NCBI GenBank assembly: GCA_910588335.1
Contig: CAJUQV010000002.1
Span: forward strand, 1 to 64,000
Origin: an uncultured Ruminiclostridium sp.
GTDB taxonomy: Bacteria; Bacillota; Clostridia; Oscillospirales; Ruminococcaceae
Direction of reading: 5' to 3'
Length of the DNA: 64,000 nt
The first letter of the stretch is position 1, and each line of letters opens with the position of its first letter. Under the pieces are notes generated by a model. The model was given only the letters and a program-made list of their open reading frames with translations, ran no database searches and had not been told where the DNA came from. Positions 60,007-64,000 of this stretch are shown here, in pieces. Both the position numbers and the translations under genes were made by a program.

Positions 60007-61230
60007 ATGGCAAAAGAAATCAAAAAAATTATATTGGCATATTCGGGCGGTCTGGATACATCCATTATCATTCCGTGGCTTCATGAAAATTATCCCGGTA
60101 GTGAGGTAATATGCGTTGCCGGAAACGTAGGTCAGGATTCGGAGATTGTCGGTCTTGAGGAAAGAGCCAAGAAAACAGGAGCTTCAAAGCTTTATATAGA
60201 GGATATACAGGAGGAATTCGTCAACGATTTTATTTTCCCAACGTTAAAGGCGGGCGCGAAATACGAAGGTTATCTTCTCGGTACGTCATTCGCCAGACCT
60301 CCCATAGCGAAAAGACTAGTTGAGATAGCGAGAAAGGAAAACGCCGATGCTATATGCCACGGCTGCACGGGTAAGGGAAACGATCAGGTGCGCTTTGAGC
60401 TTACAATAAAGGCTTTGGCTCCCGATATACAGATAATTGCACCCTGGAGAATATGGGATATCAAGTCAAGAGAGCAAGAAATTGAGTATGCGGAAGCTCA
60501 CAATGTCCCCATTAAGATTACAAGAGAGACCAACTATTCCAAGGATATGAACCTTTGGCACCTTTCACACGAGGGTCTTGATCTTGAGGATCCTGCCAAC
60601 GAGCCTCAGTATAACAAGCCCGGCTTCCTTGAACTGGGCGTATCCCCCGAAGCGGCGCCGGATAAGCCCACCTATATTACAATCAGCTTTGAAAAGGGAG
60701 TGCCCGTTGCTCTTGACGGTGAAAAAATTGACGGCGTTACTCTTATAAAAAAGCTGAATAAGATAGGCGGCGAGAACGGTATAGGTTTATTTGACGTAGT
60801 AGAAAATCGGCTTGTGGGTATGAAATCAAGAGGTGTTTACGAAACTCCGGGCGGCACTATCCTCTACCACGCTCATGATGTTCTGGAAACCATATGTCTT
60901 GACAAGGAAACTCAACATTATAAGGCGGGACTTGCCTTGAAATATGCCGACTTGGTTTACAACGGGCAGTGGTATACACCTTTAAGGGAAGCAATGGACG
61001 CTTTTGTCGACAAGACTCAGGAAACCTGCACCGGCGAGGTTAAACTGAAGCTGTACAAGGGCAATATTATAAACGCGGGTGTTACATCTCCTTATACTCT
61101 TTATAGCGAGGACTTTGCTTCCTTTGGCGAAGACGATGTTTACGACCAGAAGGACAGCGCGGGCTTTATCAATCTGTTTGGTTTGCCTATTAAGGTAAAG
61201 GCGCTGTTAGACGCGGAAAGAAACAAATAA
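60007..61230 (+). CDS. argG: Argininosuccinate synthase
   Basis: A 407-residue enzyme, AAAAAAGGAGC before ATG. It joins citrulline and aspartate with ATP. The PP-loop is AYSGGLDTS (residues 11-19), with further family motifs HGCTGKGNDQVRFELTI and KITRETNYSKDMNLWHLSHE. First gene of the arginine pair; the next gene, argH, begins 101 nt later beyond an intercistronic hairpin. Confidence 0.96.
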   Translation: MAKEIKKIILAYSGGLDTSIIIPWLHENYPGSEVICVAGNVGQDSEIVGLEERAKKTGASKLYIEDIQEEFVNDFIFPTLKAGAKYEGYLLGTSFARPPIAKRLVEIARKENADAICHGCTGKGNDQVRFELTIKALAPDIQIIAPWRIWDIKSREQEIEYAEAHNVPIKITRETNYSKDMNLWHLSHEGLDLEDPANEPQYNKPGFLELGVSPEAAPDKPTYITISFEKGVPVALDGEKIDGVTLIKKLNKIGGENGIGLFDVVENRLVGMKSRGVYETPGGTILYHAHDVLETICLDKETQHYKAGLALKYADLVYNGQWYTPLREAMDAFVDKTQETCTGEVKLKLYKGNIINAGVTSPYTLYSEDFASFGEDDVYDQKDSAGFINLFGLPIKVKALLDAERNK

Positions 61231-61265
61231 TAATAAAAACGGGCCAACGCCGAAACGGCGTCAGC

Positions 61266-61299
61266 CCCCTAAGAGCCTTGAAAACAAAGCTTTTAGGGG
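61266..61299 (+). promoter_or_regulatory. Intercistronic hairpin between argG and argH
   Basis: CCCCTAAGAGCCTTG pairs imperfectly with CAAAGCTTTTAGGGG around AAAA. A small ACGCCG-AAA-CGGCGT hairpin lies just upstream (61247-61261). No strong T tract, so it may attenuate or stabilise the message. Confidence 0.5.
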
Positions 61300-61331
61300 A
61301 CTGAAAAAATATAAAACAAGAGGTTAAGCTT

Positions 61332-62753
61332 ATGGCGATGATGTGGGCAGGCAGATTTTCAAAAGAGGTAGACAGCAAGGTGAACGCTTTTAACTCCTCT
61401 ATCTCATTTGACGGCAGAATGTACGGACATGATATAATCGGAAGCATAGCTCACGCGACGATGCTGGGCAAATGCGGCATTATTTCCATGGAGGACAGTG
61501 AAGCGCTGGTTGCGGAGCTGAAAAATGTGCTCAAAGAAATTGACGAGGGAAAATTACAGCTTGATATGAACGCGGAGGATATTCATATGTTCATAGAAAG
61601 CGTACTGACGGAAAGGCTTGGAGAGACGGGCAAAAGGCTTCACACCGCCCGTTCACGCAATGATCAGGTCGCATTGGATATCCGCCTTTATCTCCGTGAT
61701 GAGACCGAGGAGATAAAATTGCTGCTGAAAAATATGATAAATGTGCTTTGCGATATTGCCGAAAAGCATACGGATACCGTGATGCCCGGATACACTCATT
61801 TGCAGAGAGCACAGCCTATTACATTCGCCCACCATCTTATGGCTTATGCGCAGATGTTTTTAAGGGATATAGACAGGCTTAATGACGTGGAAAAGCGAAT
61901 GAATCAGTGTCCTTTGGGCAGCGGCGCATTGGCGGGCACTACCTATCCGATTGACAGAGACTTTACCGCCGAACTGCTGCGATTCAGCAGTGCTACGGCA
62001 AATTCGCTTGACGGAGTTTCCGACAGAGATTTCTGTATAGAGCTGGCAAGCGCCATATCGCTTATTATGACTCATCTTTCAAGGTTTTCCGAGGAAATAA
62101 TTTTATGGTGTAGCTGGGAATTTAAGTTTATAGAGCTTGACGACGCTTATGCTACCGGTTCCAGCATAATGCCGCAAAAGAAAAATCCCGATGTTACGGA
62201 ACTTATAAGAGGAAAGTGCGCCCGTGCTATAGGGGACAATATGAACCTGCTGACTATGATGAAGGGGCTGCCTTTAGCGTACAACAAGGATATGCAGGAG
62301 GACAAGGAGGCTGTTTTTGACGCGGTTGACAATGTAAAGCTCTGCTTATCCACTTTTATACCAATGCTTGAAACAATGTCCGTTTATAAGGAAAATATGA
62401 GGAACGCCGCGGCCAAAGGCTTTATAAACGCCACTGACTGCGCCGATTACCTTGTCAAAAAGGGAATGGCCTTCAGGGACGCTTACAAGATAACCGGAGG
62501 ACTGGTTGCACTTTGTATAGAGAAAAAGACTGATCTGGAGCATCTTCCTATCGAGGCTTACAAAAGCAGAAGCGAATTGTTTGACAATGACGTATATGAG
62601 GCTATAAGCCTTGATACCTGCGTCAATATGAGAAGCTCCAAAGGCGGACCCTCTCCCGAAAGCGTCAGAGAACAGATAAATTATACAAAAAAGACTCTTA
62701 ATGATTTGTTATGTTCCGCTCACACTGCTGCGGCACACGAATATAACAGGTAA
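61332..62753 (+). CDS. argH: Argininosuccinate lyase
   Basis: A 473-residue enzyme of the fumarase/aspartase superfamily that splits argininosuccinate to arginine and fumarate. Marks: MMWAGRFSKEVDSKV, THLQRAQPITFAHHL, and the superfamily signature SSIMPQKKNPDVTELIRGK. GAGGTTAAGCTT lies before ATG. It completes the argG-argH pair; argB to argF are not in the window. Confidence 0.96.
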   Translation: MAMMWAGRFSKEVDSKVNAFNSSISFDGRMYGHDIIGSIAHATMLGKCGIISMEDSEALVAELKNVLKEIDEGKLQLDMNAEDIHMFIESVLTERLGETGKRLHTARSRNDQVALDIRLYLRDETEEIKLLLKNMINVLCDIAEKHTDTVMPGYTHLQRAQPITFAHHLMAYAQMFLRDIDRLNDVEKRMNQCPLGSGALAGTTYPIDRDFTAELLRFSSATANSLDGVSDRDFCIELASAISLIMTHLSRFSEEIILWCSWEFKFIELDDAYATGSSIMPQKKNPDVTELIRGKCARAIGDNMNLLTMMKGLPLAYNKDMQEDKEAVFDAVDNVKLCLSTFIPMLETMSVYKENMRNAAAKGFINATDCADYLVKKGMAFRDAYKITGGLVALCIEKKTDLEHLPIEAYKSRSELFDNDVYEAISLDTCVNMRSSKGGPSPESVREQINYTKKTLNDLLCSAHTAAAHEYNR

Positions 62754-62758
62754 ACTGT

Positions 62759-63508
62759 ATGCTCTATTGGGATCTTATTCGCGATTTTGCGGAAAAGGCA
62801 CAGACTATTCTTGAAGGTATGATTACCGGAGTGTATCTTCACGGCTCTATGGCTATGGGCTGTTTTAATCCCGATAAAAGCGATATCGATCTTATAGCGG
62901 TTATTGATAAAGATATTTCCGTTTCACAGAAGCTTTTGCTTATGAATGAAATCGTATATGCGAATCAATACGCGCCGCCAAAGGGAATAGAAATAAGCGT
63001 AGTCAAACGTGAATATTGTAAACCGTTTGTTTATCCCACGCCTTTTGAACTTCATTTTTCTCCTGTTCATCTAGAAAGGTACAAGCGATCGCCTAACGAT
63101 TACGTAAGGGATATGAAAGGAACGGATAAAGATCTTGCGGCGCATTTCACTGTTATCAATAATTACGGCAAAGTGGTTCTTGGCGAGAATATAAAGACTG
63201 TTTTCGGTGAAGTATCGAAAGAATGCTATATGGACAGTGTTTACTATGATATTCGCAATTCTGCTTCCTATATTTTAACGGATCCTGTTTATGTTATTCT
63301 CAATTTGTGTCGTACCCTAGCTTATATAAGGGAGGGTAAATGTTTTTCAAAGGCCGATGGCGGACATTACGTGGTTAAAAATGAGGAATTTGATACTTCA
63401 ATTGTGAAAGAGGCGCTTGATTGTTATTTATCAGACAGGAAAATGACGGCGAACAGAGAAATTGCTGTTGGTTTTGCTGAAAAAATGCTTGAGCTGATTT
63501 TTAGATAA
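62759..63508 (+). CDS. Aminoglycoside adenylyltransferase-like nucleotidyltransferase
   Basis: A 249-residue protein starting 5 nt after argH. The nucleotidyltransferase core GVYLHGSMAMGCFNPDKSDI then DLIAVI has the G-S and D-x-D of the ANT(3'')/ANT(9) group. The C-terminal half has the DUF4111-like helical fold. It may adenylylate an aminoglycoside, but housekeeping members exist, so resistance is not shown. No mobile-element context here. Confidence 0.7.
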   Translation: MLYWDLIRDFAEKAQTILEGMITGVYLHGSMAMGCFNPDKSDIDLIAVIDKDISVSQKLLLMNEIVYANQYAPPKGIEISVVKREYCKPFVYPTPFELHFSPVHLERYKRSPNDYVRDMKGTDKDLAAHFTVINNYGKVVLGENIKTVFGEVSKECYMDSVYYDIRNSASYILTDPVYVILNLCRTLAYIREGKCFSKADGGHYVVKNEEFDTSIVKEALDCYLSDRKMTANREIAVGFAEKMLELIFR

Positions 63509-63565
63509 CAGTGTTATAATATTTATTTTTCGTGGAAAGTATTGCGAAAGGAAAGAAAGTTATCT

Positions 63566-64000
63566 ATGAAAAAGTATATTTATATGTATGGACAGATTAT
63601 GTCTACGCATAGTTTTCTTTTAAGCGGAAATTTTCCTAAGCCGGACGGTGAAGCTGATATAAAGGAAAAATACCATGTGATCGGTGGTGAAACAGGTACC
63701 GCATCGGCTGTTTTGACATCATTGGGATTATTTGTTAAGCTTGGAGGAACACATCTGGGCAGAATGAACGAGGAACTTATAACTGATTATTTTAAAGATA
63801 AAGCGGATATTTCGGAACTTGTCAGTGAAAACTTTGACGGTGTTATTGACTATGTTATTATAGATAAAGATACCAGAACGGTTTTCGGAGAATGGTCAAG
63901 ACTATATGGAAGAGCTACGCCTTTTTATGAGCGACCAAGTGAGGAATCAATCAAAAACGCGATATGTTGCGGTATTGATCCGTTTTTTTATCCTGATCTT
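63566..64000 (+). CDS. PfkB-family carbohydrate kinase (cut by window end)
   Basis: First 145 residues of a ribokinase-like kinase, running off the window. GCGAAAGGAAAG lies before ATG. The N-terminal signature GGETGTASAVLTSLGLFVKL then GGTHLGRM matches the ribokinase fold substrate region (GG.A.N.A). It is expected to phosphorylate a sugar or nucleoside; the catalytic C-terminal GxGD loop is beyond the window. Confidence 0.75.
   Translation, partial: MKKYIYMYGQIMSTHSFLLSGNFPKPDGEADIKEKYHVIGGETGTASAVLTSLGLFVKLGGTHLGRMNEELITDYFKDKADISELVSENFDGVIDYVIIDKDTRTVFGEWSRLYGRATPFYERPSEESIKNAICCGIDPFFYPDL

Noticed and set aside
62759..63508. A definite aminoglycoside-resistance gene
   Set aside because: The fold fits, but resistance cannot be read from the sequence and the context is a core arginine operon, so only the family is claimed.

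Overview
The window reads as a chromosome segment of a spore-forming, low-to-mid G+C Firmicute of the class Clostridia, plausibly a gut Oscillospiraceae/Ruminococcaceae-type anaerobe. The case rests on sporulation genes (ylbJ, yqfC, yqfD), the typical Firmicute gene run phoH-ybeY-dgkA-era-recO-mutS2, type III glutamine synthetase, AGGAGG-type ribosome binding sites and TTGACA/TATAAT promoters. The species is not determined. No rRNA, tRNA or CRISPR array was seen.

Positions 1 to about 12,500 are an accessory island. It holds an XRE regulator, small orphan genes with strong promoters, zinc-ribbon/SWIM and PH-domain membrane proteins, a large serine recombinase, a decayed IS66 remnant and a decayed VirD4/TraG coupling-protein fragment. 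This looks like the eroded remains of one or more integrative elements. Between the two remnants lies a minus-strand locus: a LytTR response regulator, an AgrC-like histidine kinase, a frameshifted small exported-protein gene, two tandem paralogues beginning MKISANI, and a 370-residue protein. This is the best candidate for an undescribed system.

Positions 12,500 to 24,500 hold a GNAT acetyltransferase, a GH25 muramidase that abuts a convergent LysM-G5-M23 peptidase, a glycosyltransferase-like protein, a GSF-repeat protein, a divergent CCA-transferase paralogue overlapping a TtcA-type tRNA thiolase, and an adaptor/FtsX permease pair. Positions 24,600 to 33,800 run on the plus strand: phosphoglycolate phosphatase, a GGDEF protein, a purine phosphorylase-MtnA-deaminase set that could salvage methylthioadenosine or 5'-deoxyadenosine through the inosine form, canonical cca, an MreB homologue and a YihY protein. 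Positions 33,800 to 38,600 run on the minus strand: a TetR-controlled ABC exporter and four small enzymes.

From 38,700 onward the content is mostly core. It includes glnN with a strong leader hairpin, a thioesterase, citrate synthase, a radical SAM protein with an apparent CTG start, a soluble LacI-like/GGDEF fusion, the sporulation genes, the phoH to mutS2 run, tsaD, an EAL-HDOD protein, an XRE regulator with operator-like repeats, argG-argH, an aminoglycoside adenylyltransferase-like gene and a PfkB kinase cut by the window end. Intergenic repeat families (16.25, 18.33 and 46.69 kb; 47.1 and 51.2 kb; 49.9 kb) punctuate the core. Several start codons given here differ from the longest possible reading frame because a ribosome binding site favours an internal start.
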